A DNA stretch of 64,000 bases from Melitaea cinxia (taxonomy: Eukaryota > Arthropoda > Insecta > Lepidoptera > Nymphalidae), in the NCBI RefSeq assembly GCF_905220565.1, contig NC_059409.1:11464549-11528548 (forward strand), written 5' to 3'. Positions 56,801 to 64,000 of this stretch are shown here, in pieces. The position numbers were made by a program, and so were the translations under genes. The notes under the pieces were generated by a model. The model ran no database searches and was not told the origin of the DNA. It was given only the letters and a program-made list of their open reading frames with translations. Each line of letters starts with the position of its first letter. The stretch's first letter is position 1.

Positions 56801-59800
56801 CCCTGCGCGTCCCGCCGACTTGCCGGGTTTCCCCTTGGCTTGTCGGCGGTCGACCAGGGTCCACGCCTCGTCAAAGCGTTTTAGGGCAGCCACCTCTCCT
56901 GCCGACCGGGCTCCGGGTTGCCCCAGTGCCCTGTCGGCGTCGAGGATAGCGCCTGTTGAAGGCGCCGTCGACGTGGACGGCCTCGGTTCCTCCGGTTTCC
57001 CGGTTTCCCCTCGGCCACCCACGGACTTGCGCTTTGTGTGTGGTGGCGCCGCCTTGGCGGCACCACCCCCGCGTGTGTGTGTGTTTGCTGAGGTCAAGGT
57101 CGACTTCGCTGCCTTGCCTCCGCTAGTGAAAGAGGGCTGTCCCAACTTCATGGTGCCGCACCCCTGTTGTGTTTGTTGTACCCGTAATGGGTGTTTGGTA
57201 GACGGCCCCGCATTCGCGGTACCCGCCACCAGTAAGGTACCATCCGGTTTCCCTTCAGGTCCCTGTGAGGGTTTGGATCTATTGTTGTCCATGTTTGATA
57301 AGAAAGAAATTTCATCCACTGCGCTCCCTACCCTCCATGGAGCCCGCAACGTTGGGGATGCCGTATCGACACGGGGGCTACGCAGTAGATATAGATGTGG
57401 TAGGTTGGATTCCAAACGCGACATCGGGAGCTACAGATGCCCGGCTGGTGACCGCGATCCCACGGCCCCCAGTGGTTCCGAACACCCTTGCCCCGTCAGC
57501 ATGGCCGGTCTCCGCGTCCTCCCAGAGGACCCCACCCCATCTCGCCAGCGTAAAGCACCCGGCTCATCCGTGCAGTTACGCATGTCCATTTCCCCGCAGT
57601 GGCTAGCTACGGGGCTACCGTTTAGCCTGAAATCCGGACCAAAGAGGGCGTGTTGTCTCCCGCGGTAACTAACCCAGACCCCGTTCGACTCAGCCCCCCA
57701 GGACTCCTTCATCCCTGCGTACGGCGATCAACTGCGCAGGACACACGCAGGTAGGCAATTGTAGTTGATCTACCGGGTCACCTACTATACCCGGCAGATG
57801 GCCTGTCATACTTGGCTACAGCAGTCCGGGGTAGATGGTAGTTGCGGCGCCCGTTATGACTGCTGCATTTCCAGGGTGTGCGACCCACTCCAGAGGAGCT
57901 GACGCCCCAGGAATGGGTTCGCCCCCAAGCCCGTACGTCGGCGAGCTGAGGGCGACGTGGACGCGTATGACAGACTTGACAGGGGCAAGCCAGCTTATCG
58001 CCGCACCCTTAAGCCTACTCACTCCCTGCCCTACACCCCAAAAAGACCGTTAGACTGGCAACCTTTCTTCGGTGAGCCAGAGTGCGAAGAGATTTCACCA
58101 AACTGGCCTTACCGATTAGCCGCTTGGCTCTGCGTTCCACTGAGTCCAGTGTGGCGAGTTGATATTTAGCTGAGCCATCCCACAAGTGACTGCAATATTC
58201 CATGCACGATCGGACTTGAGCTTTGTACAGCGTAAAAAGCTGTTCAGGCGTGAAATATCGCTTAACCTTATTTAAGATGCCAAGCTTTCTGGCCGCAGTT
58301 TGCGCCATGGACTCAATGTAATTGCCAAAGTTGAGGTTAGAATTCAACTCTATGCCAAGGAGGTCGAGGGTATCGGACACAGGGACAGGTGTACCACGGA
58401 AAGTAGGAGTCAAGTTGAAAGGACTCCGTTTGGCGGAGAACAAACAAGCCTGCGTTTTGGCGGCGTTGAACGTGACCAGGTTGCAATCACCCCATTGGGA
58501 TACTTGCCCCAGTACTGAATTTGTTCGTTCTACCATGGCCTCTCTCTGAGAACGTATTACGTCCCTGCTGTCTCTTGCGCTGGACAAATATCTCTCAACA
58601 ATCGTACTGTCATCTGCGTATCCAACAATGCCTGGTCGTAGCATGTCGTTAATATGGAGCAGGAAAAGAGTTGCAAAGAGAACAGAACCTTGAGGGACGC
58701 CGGCGTTTATATCCATCAGGTCAGAGGAGCAGCCGTCCACGACCACTCTGATCGACCGTTCACTCAAAAAGTCTGAAATCCAGCTACAAAAGTCAGCAGG
58801 GATGCCGTAAGCAGGAAGTTTGCTAAGGAGACTTGCGTGCCAAACCCGGTCGAAGGCCTTCGAGATATCTAGTGATACAGCGAGCGCCTCTCCATGTTTC
58901 TCAATGGCTTCGCCCCAGCAGTGTGTGACATACACCAGAAGATCTCCAGTAGACCGCCCCTGACGAAAGCCGTATTAGTGGTCACTGAGGAGTTCATTGT
59001 CTTCTAGGTAGTTCAGCAACTTGCTGTTAAGCACCTTTTCCATGACTTTGCAAACCATGGAGGTGATGGCGTTGGTCGGTAGTTGCAGGGATTCACTCGG
59101 CTACTCTTTTTGGGCACTGGCTGCACATTAGCCAGCTTCCAAGATTTTGGCACCGTTCTAGTTTGAAGAGAGAGGCGGTACAGGCGCGTGAGAACAGGAG
59201 ACAGCTCAGGTGCACAGGCCTTTAGGACGCGCGCAGGTATACCGTCAGGTCCGCTAGTCTTATTCACGTCAAGATTCAGCAAAACTCTACGGACCTCTTT
59301 ATTGTGGATCGTGATCTCTTGCATAGAAGAGTCACATCGAGGCAAGGATGGTGGTTGCGTAGAGCTAGCGTCAAGACGCGAATTGCTTGCAAAGAGAGAT
59401 GCAAACAAGTTTGCCTTTTCCACTGCCGAGTGAGCTAGCGAACCATCAGGCTTCTGCAGAGGAGGCAATATAGGGCGGCAGAAATTGGACTCTATTGCCT
59501 TCGACAGAGACCAGAATTGTTTACTACCTTATATGTAAGTTAAAGACCAGAATTGTTTACTACCTTATATGTAAGTTAAAGACTAGGTATAAAAAATGGT
59601 ATATTTAAGGCAAGTGAAAGATCTGTTTAGCTTTTGTTAATTTCGACCAACAACAAGAAAAAGATTCCAAATTCCTGAATGTGTAATTTTTCTTGTCTAC
59701 AAGACTTAATGAAAACACTTCTCTTTAAGTAAAAACTACATGTAAACTATTCACATATCAAATATATCTTCAATGACCGAACTTTAAGACACGTGATATT

Positions 59801-60057
59801 CATTAAATGTTTAAATAACTAAATGTATATGCACATGATTTTATAAATAAAATTTTTCAAAAGTTAATAATTTTCTCAATTATTTTTCAGGTATCCAAGT
59901 CTACCTCATATTATTAGTCAGAAGCGAGCTCGCGAAGATTCGACAACGCAGTCGTGTCTGCTACGTGAACCACGCTGCTGAAATAATAGTCGAAACTCCT
60001 GAACAAGTCGGTAACACTGACGTAGAAACTGTCACGTTAAGAGATGCGAGTAAATAA
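47893..60057 (+). CDS. TMP5: small four-pass membrane protein, LAPTM-like (190 aa), with a retrotransposon-filled intron
   Basis: Exons: 47893-47979, 49947-50114, 50681-50831, 59891-60057 (87, 168, 151, 167 nt; phases 0, 0, 1). The first exon reads MRVEIPECKRCCCCIPLRNG then IIVFGYLNL. Exon 2 completes segment one (SIFILLTEMFIEF) and gives segment two (ILFVSDVVFNIVLLFGAHM). Exon 3 holds segment three (YYYYAVTTTLLCLVSFIIL) and the start of segment four (VVEACFVLSS), which exon 4 completes (IQVYLILLVRSEL) before a ~45-residue charged tail. It is closest to TMP6 (almost identical first exon and shared upstream block) and next to TMP4 (exon 2 of equal length). Intron 3 is 9,059 bp because of nested LINEs on the opposite strand; the equivalent TMP4 intron is 856 bp. 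An AATAAA overlaps the stop codon (60053-60058). Confidence 0.88.
48430..48875 (-). pseudogene. RTE-type LINE, C-terminal reverse transcriptase remnant
   Basis: On minus, broken frames give AQRAIERAMLGVSLKERI, ISKLKWQWAGHL, DGRWSRRVLEWRPR and GKRSVGRPPARWTYDL, the well-known C-terminal end of RTE-clade reverse transcriptases in Lepidoptera. Stops and frame changes interrupt it. GC-rich relative to the flanks. It lies in TMP5 intron 1. Confidence 0.8.
49345..49850 (+). repeat. SINE S1 with a truncated SINE S3 nested inside
   Basis: S1 runs from ctggagtagccctaactggg to about 49435 and resumes at about 49686 (caaacagcgttgtgttccta) to cgtacgcttgtttgccaacc. The insert at 49437-49684 is S3 (agccgaccgatggcggaata ... 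gatgatgatgag). Immediately before exon 2 of TMP5 (acceptor at 49946). Confidence 0.75.
50395..50660 (+). repeat. Dispersed repeat fragment in TMP5 intron 2
   Basis: Contains ctcctccgaaacggttggac and ataaggggagggggattaat and ends tttgcggggtcagctagt, just 20 bp before the exon 3 acceptor. Class uncertain; resembles other lepidopteran repeats ending in a gcggg-gcagctagt phrase. Confidence 0.55.
50926..51330 (+). pseudogene. C-terminal fragment of another LINE ORF2
   Basis: A 95-codon frame (50926-51213) includes TAFKLRSGHFPSKKFAFLMK and a CDTCG...NYILSEC pattern. This resembles the C-terminal (R)LRSGHF and Cys-X2-Cys tail that follows the RNase H domain in several LINE clades. No RT or RNase H is present. 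Likely a 5'-truncated insertion; 3' sequence to about 51330 looks like its untranslated end. Confidence 0.55.
52003..55623 (-). CDS. LINE ORF2: endonuclease, reverse transcriptase, RNase H (1206 aa)
   Basis: Multidomain protein that nicks target DNA and copies the element's RNA into it. The apurinic-type endonuclease occupies about residues 1-230 (LQANLHHS, LIQEPWV, GTDSNAHHTLWG, CSDHRWI). The reverse transcriptase follows at about 460-760 (SPGLDGVFPALLK, SHRPISLTS, FIDIEGSFDK, GCPQGGVLSPLLWN, and the catalytic GYADDIAIL). RNase H lies at about 945-1070 with all acidic residues visible (FTDGSK, AECMGI, LSDSRSV, GNDAADRLA). The C-terminus carries a Cys-X2-Cys-X9-His-X4-Cys knuckle (CRACLEAEEAASHILLEC). 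RNase H after RT places it with the I/LOA/Outcast-type clades. Uninterrupted. The start at 55623 overlaps the end of ORF1. Confidence 0.95.
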   Translation of the reverse strand: MAYPAHPSCKVLQANLHHSMTATAQMRKWLEVNTTAIALIQEPWVRNGTVCGLRNSGGKLITHTGSENSRACIYITNNIQAQTLTRFCSRDVCAIQLHSTQDHSLPEMVIASAYMPEADAPPPHDMARLITYCEEARLQLIIGTDSNAHHTLWGMKTTNERGKLLVEYLMTTNLQIMNVGSEPTFVNRRSRTIIDLTLATEAASETISNWHVSDEASCSDHRWIRFDVQVNTVPATPRRNPRKTDRVHYAERLEQLLSEQACPDRLVGTEHIEQQVDTLTSNIIDSYQTACPLSLPPENKVIWWGPELERLRKKVRRLLNRAMNTCADLDWDRYKKAKSRYKKRLRYRSTDSWRKFCSSVETCEQANRVRKVLANQSSQLKGSLRKPDNTFTSTPEEAECILVETHFPGCHIMQSVDWPEEDVAPTEEHWEYALKVVSPSKVRWAINSFDSFKSPGLDGVFPALLKWGSNRLIQRLTTVLAACLAHSYVPRQWREVKVIFIPKPGKSDYSEPKSHRPISLTSFLLKTLERLCERDLRENALATVRLHPNQHAYSQGKSTESALHAVVSKIEEAIENKAMCLGTFIDIEGSFDKTNFNSISSALVKHGVHPMMIDWIGNMLRKRVIKLTSTEAQHALVARGCPQGGVLSPLLWNLVVNDLITRLNQHNYFTIGYADDIAILISGRVSSTVCSVTQQALRIVERWCIDNELTVNPGKTEQVMFTNKRQLGSYKPPRLFGTELQFSSEVKYLGIILDSKLNWSKHLNSKIDKATIAFWQCRRMIGKKWGLSPKVTLWLYQSVIRPIISYGAVVWWPRTRLITGEAKLQRLQRLACMATTGCMRTTPTAALEALLNLPPLHLFIQQEAGAAAVRLRKLNLWRNVKVAHTGILGELANREPLVEAVTDRIPKQYVFDKRYRIQLHEDPGEGLNPRELRIFTDGSKTSTGTGSGVYSEDLNIHISSPLGIHNTVFQAECMGIIMAATAIKSREVQGFPIRILSDSRSVLQALQSDIMTSGLIYECHRALTKVSETNTITLQWIKGHSGSRGNDAADRLARNGSEMRVHGPEPILPLPFGWLRSQLRHNTKVMHQEYWTNLTTCRQTKEALPTINPGLSRKLRGYGRAQLRLLVGALTGHALLNKHLHNLGVTDSPLCRACLEAEEAASHILLECGGVANYRALHLGTPRLLQEVVGNVKGLLGFLKELGWHE
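55595..57424 (-). CDS. LINE ORF1: RNA-binding gag-like protein with DUF4780-like domain (up to 609 aa)
   Basis: The likely nucleic-acid chaperone of the same element. The N-terminal two-thirds are low-complexity and basic, rich in Pro, Lys, Arg, Ser and Gly (for example MNRKLRQRQRRRASEAGAPK). A folded region at about residues 350-540 (AVTTVTGEHLTAQAAQEVQV, GALKLWCENRETVGYLTRIV, LPGEQPDIWKVGRALRLQN, FSAPEDVVQTLVERERRLCY) matches the DUF4780-type module I associate with LOA-like LINEs. No CCHC knuckle is visible. The reading frame opens at 57424, but a Met at 57292 (MDNNRSKPSQGPEG) is an equally plausible start. The 29-bp overlap with ORF2 suggests translational coupling or reinitiation. Confidence 0.85.
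   Translation of the reverse strand: MSRLESNLPHLYLLRSPRVDTASPTLRAPWRVGSAVDEISFLSNMDNNRSKPSQGPEGKPDGTLLVAGTANAGPSTKHPLRVQQTQQGCGTMKLGQPSFTSGGKAAKSTLTSANTHTRGGGAAKAAPPHTKRKSVGGRGETGKPEEPRPSTSTAPSTGAILDADRALGQPGARSAGEVAALKRFDEAWTLVDRRQAKGKPGKSAGRAGGTGSSQPGSEPKPRRMNRKLRQRQRRRASEAGAPKRDTTTQAEEPKTEGSVKFAKGAAGGQGNQATGRAQRGKAQAKGKAGNGGASQVPAKRARLDDSQSPRGGPKKPRLADGTHVPYSAAVQSDLLVAVTTVTGEHLTAQAAQEVQVLLQERLLKDLVEATDDEPVNPVFQGKPIYADGALKLWCENRETVGYLTRIVSELALPTGTKLMVKRQCDLVRLVRCGVLLPGEQPDIWKVGRALRLQNVWAKVDSWILHKVDRQDGNTFLIFSAPEDVVQTLVERERRLCYLLGSVYVKFQGPKGKFTEHLPTEHDDPMEDQNNGEQAKGEGSGAIPAIPEPPPVRRSSPKPQTEEAVVVEELLLESEEGACLASLDNLAIGETVMEEAGMLSDDGLPSSPIL
59509..59580. repeat. 36-bp exact tandem duplication at the 5' edge of the older LINE
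   Basis: The unit gaccagaattgtttactacc plus ttatatgtaagttaaa is present twice, at 59509-59544 and 59545-59580. The first copy begins inside the LINE coding remnant. Confidence 0.9.
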
Positions 60058-60505
60058 AATATAATAATTATATAATTGTTTGTTTGCTTATATTATTTTA
60101 ACTAAAACTCTGTCTAACTAAAAAAACAACTATTAATAATAACAATATAATAAATAACTAGATGAGCCCCACGGTTTCACCCGCGTAGATTTGAGAAAAA
60201 TAGCCTTCCTTCTTCTTAAAGCATACTTAAGCTTCCTTTTTATATAGTTAAAGTTTTTTAGCTGTGTATGCCGGTAGAGCAAGCAATTATCTATAAAATG
60301 ATATATAATTTATGTGGAGTAATTGTGAGGTTTTTTTCTAAAAAGGGGGGGGCAAGTATCTTAACCTTAGCGTATTAATATATATGATTGTGTTTGAGAA
60401 ACCGACTTCAGTTTACTTCGTCAAGTAATAAAGTGAGAACACCATCCATGCAGTTGAAGACAATTAAAGGCTGTTACTAGGGATGACTAAAAACTATTAC
60501 TAGCA

Positions 60506-61500
60506 CTAGCTTTCTAATACAAAAACAATCATCAAAGTTGATACACCGAGTAAAAAGTTATGACTTAAACAGTCGAAATGAAAACCTAAATCATATTCGG
60601 AGCCTAGACCCCTGTATTTGTCTGCTTTTGTTTTTTCAGCCGCTTTACAAGCCGCACCAGCTCTGTTGTTGGTTCCATGTAGATGGGAAGGGGCCAGCGT
60701 GTCTGAACAGGTTGCATCCCATACCAGCACCCGGCCCATCTTCCATGGAATCAAACTCATGCCGTCCGGTCTCTTGCCATCGTCTCTTGCAATACCAGTC
60801 GGCTCAAGTAGACTTGGCACGTTGACGGTGGCAAGGGACCGGCGTATGATATCGTTATGTGCGGCATGTCTCGAGAAGCGGCCTGCACTTTTTAGGCATG
60901 ACAGACCGTGATGTCCTAGCTTGTCGACATCACTGCCACAGGGACATTTATCAGGAGCGCAGACCGGAACCCCAAGCCGTAGACAGGTTGCGATTCGGAG
61001 CGTGTCAGGCTCAAGAAATGTTCCTGTATTTGACGAAGGGTACGCGTGAAGCCAGTAGCCGGTCTCATGCGTATCCACGGCCGAAAGCCTAGCACGCGCC
61101 GAACCTGCACTACAGCTTAAAAGATTGTCATAAGTCAATTTGCAGTTTATGTCATCCCAGCTCCTCTGTGAATTTGGAGTAACTGGAAAATTTTGACCTG
61201 GGCATGCAATTAAGAAAGCGTTTCTAGCTTCTTCTAAGCCAGCAATCTCAAAGTTTGAAGGGGATGCCCTTAAAATTTTACTTATGAGATTTGCTGAACT
61301 ATGGACAGAAGATAGGAAGGCTGGTAAAGCGACACTGGAAATTTTGCGAATCCCTAAACCACCATAACGGATAGGTAGGGATGCTTGGGTCCAAGATTGC
61401 TCGTTCAGTTGCATATTAAGAATCGATTCTAAGCTAATTTTGATTAAGTCGTCTACTTGTGATAAAAGATCTGGGTGATTCCAAAATGAGCAGCAACGGA
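60506..61500 (-). pseudogene. Non-LTR retrotransposon C-terminal region with restriction-like endonuclease motifs
   Basis: A 302-codon frame (61414-60506), extendable upstream to about 61500, reads LPIRYGGLGIRKISSVALPA, CLRLGVPVCAPDKCPCGSDV, LGHHGLSC, RHAAHNDIIRRSL, GKRPDGMSLIPWKMGRVLVW and DATCSDTLAPSHL. The RPDG...VWDATC pair resembles the PD-(D/E)XK endonuclease core, and CPCG-X2-VDKLGHHGLSC is a likely zinc site. I recognise this as the end of a LINE ORF in which RT precedes such a domain; the RT is absent, so the copy is 5'-truncated. It lies 450 bp after TMP5. Confidence 0.65.
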
Positions 61501-61699
61501 GCGCATTCGTAAAAAAAATAATTTAATTTAATTAATCTGTTGTATAATAATTATTATGCTTTGTTAAAAAAGAGATATCCTCAACCTCTTGTTTCATACT
61601 TTTTTCAATATTATCTACTTGTGCAACATTCCTAAAGTGATTAATTTGTTGTTAAATTTTAATATTAATCGAGATCGGTCTTTCATTCATTTTAATAAT

Positions 61700-62040
61700 A
61701 TTTCAGACTAGTTGTGCCCGTGACTTCGTTCTCGTGGAATTTGACAAAAACGTTATTGTTCAGTTCGCAGAGCTATAAAATAAATACATTTTTACAATAA
61801 AAGTAGCCTTAGTTACTCCTTATTACATCAGCTATCTGCCAGTGAAAGTCCCGTCAAAATCGGACCAGCCTTTTCAGAGATTAGTCGGAATAAACAGACA
61901 GATGGACAGACGGACAAAAAATGTAAAAAATGCTATTTTAGTATATGAACCGTCCATACCATCCATATGCATTTAGTAAAAAGCTTATTTTAATATAACA
62001 AACAGACACTCCAATTTTATTTATTTGTATAGATATTTGC
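61700..62040 (+). repeat. Decayed non-LTR or SINE-like repeat
   Basis: Contains gactagttgtgcccgtgact tcgttctcgtggaattt, ccagtgaaagtcccgtcaaa and cagacagatggacagacgga, familiar blocks of a lepidopteran repeat also seen at 31220-31510. No coding content. Confidence 0.55.
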
Positions 62041-62617
62041 TATTTAATCCTAAATGTAGGTTTCGCGTTAGCAATTTATGGAGATATAGATTAGTTAGAT
62101 CTTTTATTTTCAGGACCAACCATTAAATATTTACAAGTAGTAATAAGCTGTTCAGATTTTGGTTATGTACAAGGCGAAAATTGTACATACACAATAAAGA
62201 AGATTTATTTTTATTTCGTGCTTCGTCAGGGTTGACTGGAATTAGAATAAGAATCGGTGAAAATTTATTTATTTATTTACAGACAAAAAAAATACAATTG
62301 GTGTCATAAGCAGTTCAACAAAAACAATGTACAGTATAACAGTACACAGTGTTTCTAGACTAATCACAAATCATTGGTATTGAATATATTTAATTAGGAT
62401 AATTGAACAAGAAGTGGTAAAAAATTAATAATAAAAACAATATATTGTTTTTACTTCTGTTTTTAATTATTTCTTTATTTTTAAATTAAAATTATCAATT
62501 TATTTTAAAATATAATTATTTTAGATAATTTATGTTTTTTTTTGTCAGTTATGTCAGTCATGCTCTAGTAGGTGTATCATTTCTTCCTTATGACGACTAT
62601 ACCACTATACAGTCACA
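62041..62617. other. AT-rich interval before TMP6
   Basis: AT-rich with runs of T and A. No exon, RNA gene or clear repeat seen. Confidence 0.5.
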
Positions 62618-62766
62618 CGCGGGTGTGTTTACTCGTTGACAGTGAGGACAATGCACAGCTTCCGCGACTCAAATGATAAATAAGATAATTGGAATGCTCA
62701 ACATTGTCCATTTGACGATTTCAATCCTGACTCACTAGTAGTTGTAAAAAATAAAGCTGACAAATG
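62618..62766 (+). promoter_or_regulatory. Conserved upstream block of TMP6
   Basis: Counterpart of 47629-47780. Shares gtgtgttta-tcg-tgaca, caatgcacagcttccgcg, ctcaaatgat-aataagataattg with an AGATAA GATA-type site, caacattgtccat and ctgacaaatg. It ends 128 bp before the TMP6 ATG. Confidence 0.55.
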
Positions 62767-62893
62767 CCTTTCGTATTCTTCGCGAAATACTTCAGTAGAA
62801 AAATTTAAAAATTGTAGTTGTTCAAAAAAATTTGTAATGACTAGTCGAGTGTAGATGAAGGAACATATTGTGAGCGTTTTGATGTGGTAAAAG

Positions 62894-64000
62894 ATGCGTG
62901 TAGAGATACCTGAGTGCAGAAGATGCTGCTGTTGCTTCCCCTTACGACGCGGTATTATTGTTTTAGGGTATATAAACTTGGTGAGTCAAGTGTATTTTTT
63001 GACTTAAGATAAAGTTTTACTTTTAGCTGTGTGGCTAGGGCAGTAAAGAATATAGTCAGCCCCTCTCTTCCCGTGAGTGTCGTAAGAGGCGACTAAGGGA
63101 TAACACAGTTCCACTACAACCTTGGAACTTATAAAGCCGACCTATGGTGGGATAACCATCCAACTGCTGGCTTTAAAATACACAGGCCGAAGGCGGGCAG
63201 CAGCGTCTTCGGTGCGACAAAGGCAGCCCTGCGGTCACCAACCAGCCTACTCAGCATGGTGACTATGGGCAACACACATGAGTTCACGCCATTTTTGGCG
63301 CGAAGATGTAGATGCCTATGTCCAGCAGTGGACTGAAATAGGCTGAAGTGATGATGATAATGATGATGAACTATCCAAAAACATACACTAATTAGGTGGC
63401 TTTCAAGTTAATAAACAGATGCTCAAAATTAAACACTATAATTTTACTACACACAAGTGTAGTAGTAGTTTTGTACAAAGTGTATGTATAGTTTTTACTC
63501 AAAAAAAATATCTTGGTAAAATTTTATTCTAGCATTTGTATAGCGACAGGTTCAACCAGCTTGTTAAATATTTCCCGGTTGTTAGATCTTATTTAATTAA
63601 TAATTTATTTACTAATTTTTCTTTAAATATTCTAGGCAATTTCGATATTTCTAGTGGTGATAGAAATAGTGATCAGTGTTAAGTATGGCAAAACAAATTA
63701 TACCGTGACGTTGTATAAGGGGCTGATGTTCTTCTCTCAAGTTTGGTTCGCTTACATCCTCTTTGCGTCTGAGATCCTCTTTAATATTGTACTTCTTGTT
63801 GCAGCACATACGGTTTGTAAAATTTAATATTAAATCTTCTCATTCTTTTTGAGATTTGCTCTTTTTTATATGTCGTATGTTTCATCTGTGAAAAAACTTT
63901 CAAAACAGACTTCTAGTTCCCGAAACTAACATTCTATATATTATAATTATAGATACCATATATTATAATTTTATAACCTTATTATATTTATAACTTATGG
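62894..64000 (+). CDS. TMP6: small four-pass membrane protein, 5' two exons (cut by window edge)
   Basis: Exons seen: 62894-62980 and 63636-63812 (87 and 177 nt; both end in phase 0); exons 3 and 4 must lie beyond 64000. The first exon reads MRVEIPECRRCCCCFPLRRG then IIVLGYINL, almost the same as TMP5. Exon 2 completes segment one (AISIFLVVIEIVISV), has the loop KYGKTNYTVTLYKG, and segment two (YILFASEILFNIVLLVAAHT) before gtttgt, the same donor as in TMP5. Intron 1 contains an S3 SINE. Same tentative LAPTM-like call. Confidence 0.85.
63027..63370 (+). repeat. SINE-like repeat S3, long copy (TMP6 intron 1)
   Basis: From gctgtgtggctagggcagta through tctcttcccgtgagtgtcgt, acagttccactacaaccttg, gcagcagcgtcttcggtgcg and ggtgactatgggcaacacac to gtccagcagtggactgaaat and a (GAT)n tail. 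The most complete copy in the window. Confidence 0.85.

Larger units (their letters stand above)
51918..58040 (-). mobile_element. Full-length LINE with RNase H (LOA/I-group), 6.1 kb, 11-bp target duplication
   Basis: The element is flanked by aaaagaccgtt at 51907-51917 and 58041-58051, a perfect 11-bp target-site duplication. Its 3' end (left, minus strand) is a short (CAA)n tail, seen as tgttgttgttg at 51917-51938. Its 5' end has about 600 bp of GC-rich leader before ORF1. Two ORFs are intact and overlap by 29 bp. It is much more GC-rich than the host intron. An intact element with perfect duplications suggests a young, possibly active copy. Confidence 0.9.
51580..59530 (-). pseudogene. Older LINE (Jockey/CR1-like RT), decayed and split by a younger LINE
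   Basis: On minus the RT begins at about 59530 (SKAIESNFCRPILPPLQKPD) with the fingers (SGPDGIPARVLKACAPELS). A frameshift near 59070 and a TAA at 58977-58975 break it. It continues at 58935-58015 with SLDISKAFDRVWHASLL, GVPQGSV and GYADDSTIVERYLS, and after the 51918-58040 insertion resumes (YRLYFKECALELHELIPPSP) to a stop at 51614. Reading across the insertion rejoins TVF with YRLYF exactly. The 5' part, including endonuclease and ORF1, is missing. Family by resemblance only. Confidence 0.85.

Noticed and set aside
52283..57668. Many plus-strand frames, the longest 304 codons
   Set aside because: Antisense shadows of GC-rich LINE ORF1 and ORF2.

Overview
This is a eukaryotic, AT-rich, intron-rich and repeat-dense window. 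It looks like a lepidopteran (butterfly or moth) nuclear genome. The dispersed SINE-like repeats with (GAT)n tails, the RTE-type and R1-type retroelement debris, the mariner element and the codon usage all fit that, and gene structures can be read with GT-AG introns. No bacterial-style features (operons, ribosome binding sites, CRISPR arrays) apply.

Left third (1-16.3 kb). The left edge holds the 5' two-thirds of a U2 snRNA gene on the minus strand. Then comes symplekin, a scaffold of the mRNA 3'-end processing machinery, on the minus strand. I could join 12 coding exons from the ATG at 16297 down to 2393 with consistent splice phases (1079 codons); the hydrophilic C-terminal tail was not found. 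Two of its exons (7 and 12) are extremely GC-rich islands. Its introns carry a nearly intact mariner element, two foldback elements, a MITE, a minisatellite and several SINE-like repeats.

Middle and right (19.7-64 kb). This is the most notable part: a cluster of six paralogous genes for small, probably four-pass membrane proteins, called here TMP1 to TMP6. TMP1 (19704-22613) and TMP2 (22900-26216) are on minus; TMP3 (29917-34970), TMP4 (41222-44613), TMP5 (47893-60057) and TMP6 (62894 to beyond the edge) are on plus. All share one layout: a short first exon with a Cys-rich box followed by a Gly-containing hydrophobic stretch, then exons joined in phases 0, 0 and 1. The general plan recalls the LAPTM (lysosome-associated transmembrane protein) superfamily, but that assignment is an inference. 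TMP5 and TMP6 also share a conserved block just upstream of their start codons with a GATA-type motif.

Mobile DNA. Intron 3 of TMP5 is swollen to 9 kb by a nest of retrotransposons. A 6.1 kb full-length LINE (two overlapping ORFs; endonuclease, reverse transcriptase and RNase H) sits inside an older decayed LINE, with an 11-bp target-site duplication that lets the older element be read across the insertion. Elsewhere there is a hAT-type MITE with a perfect 8-bp target duplication inside a SINE, a hAT transposase relic, two almost perfect long hairpins, a composite repeat with tRNA-like modules, and several older LINE fragments.
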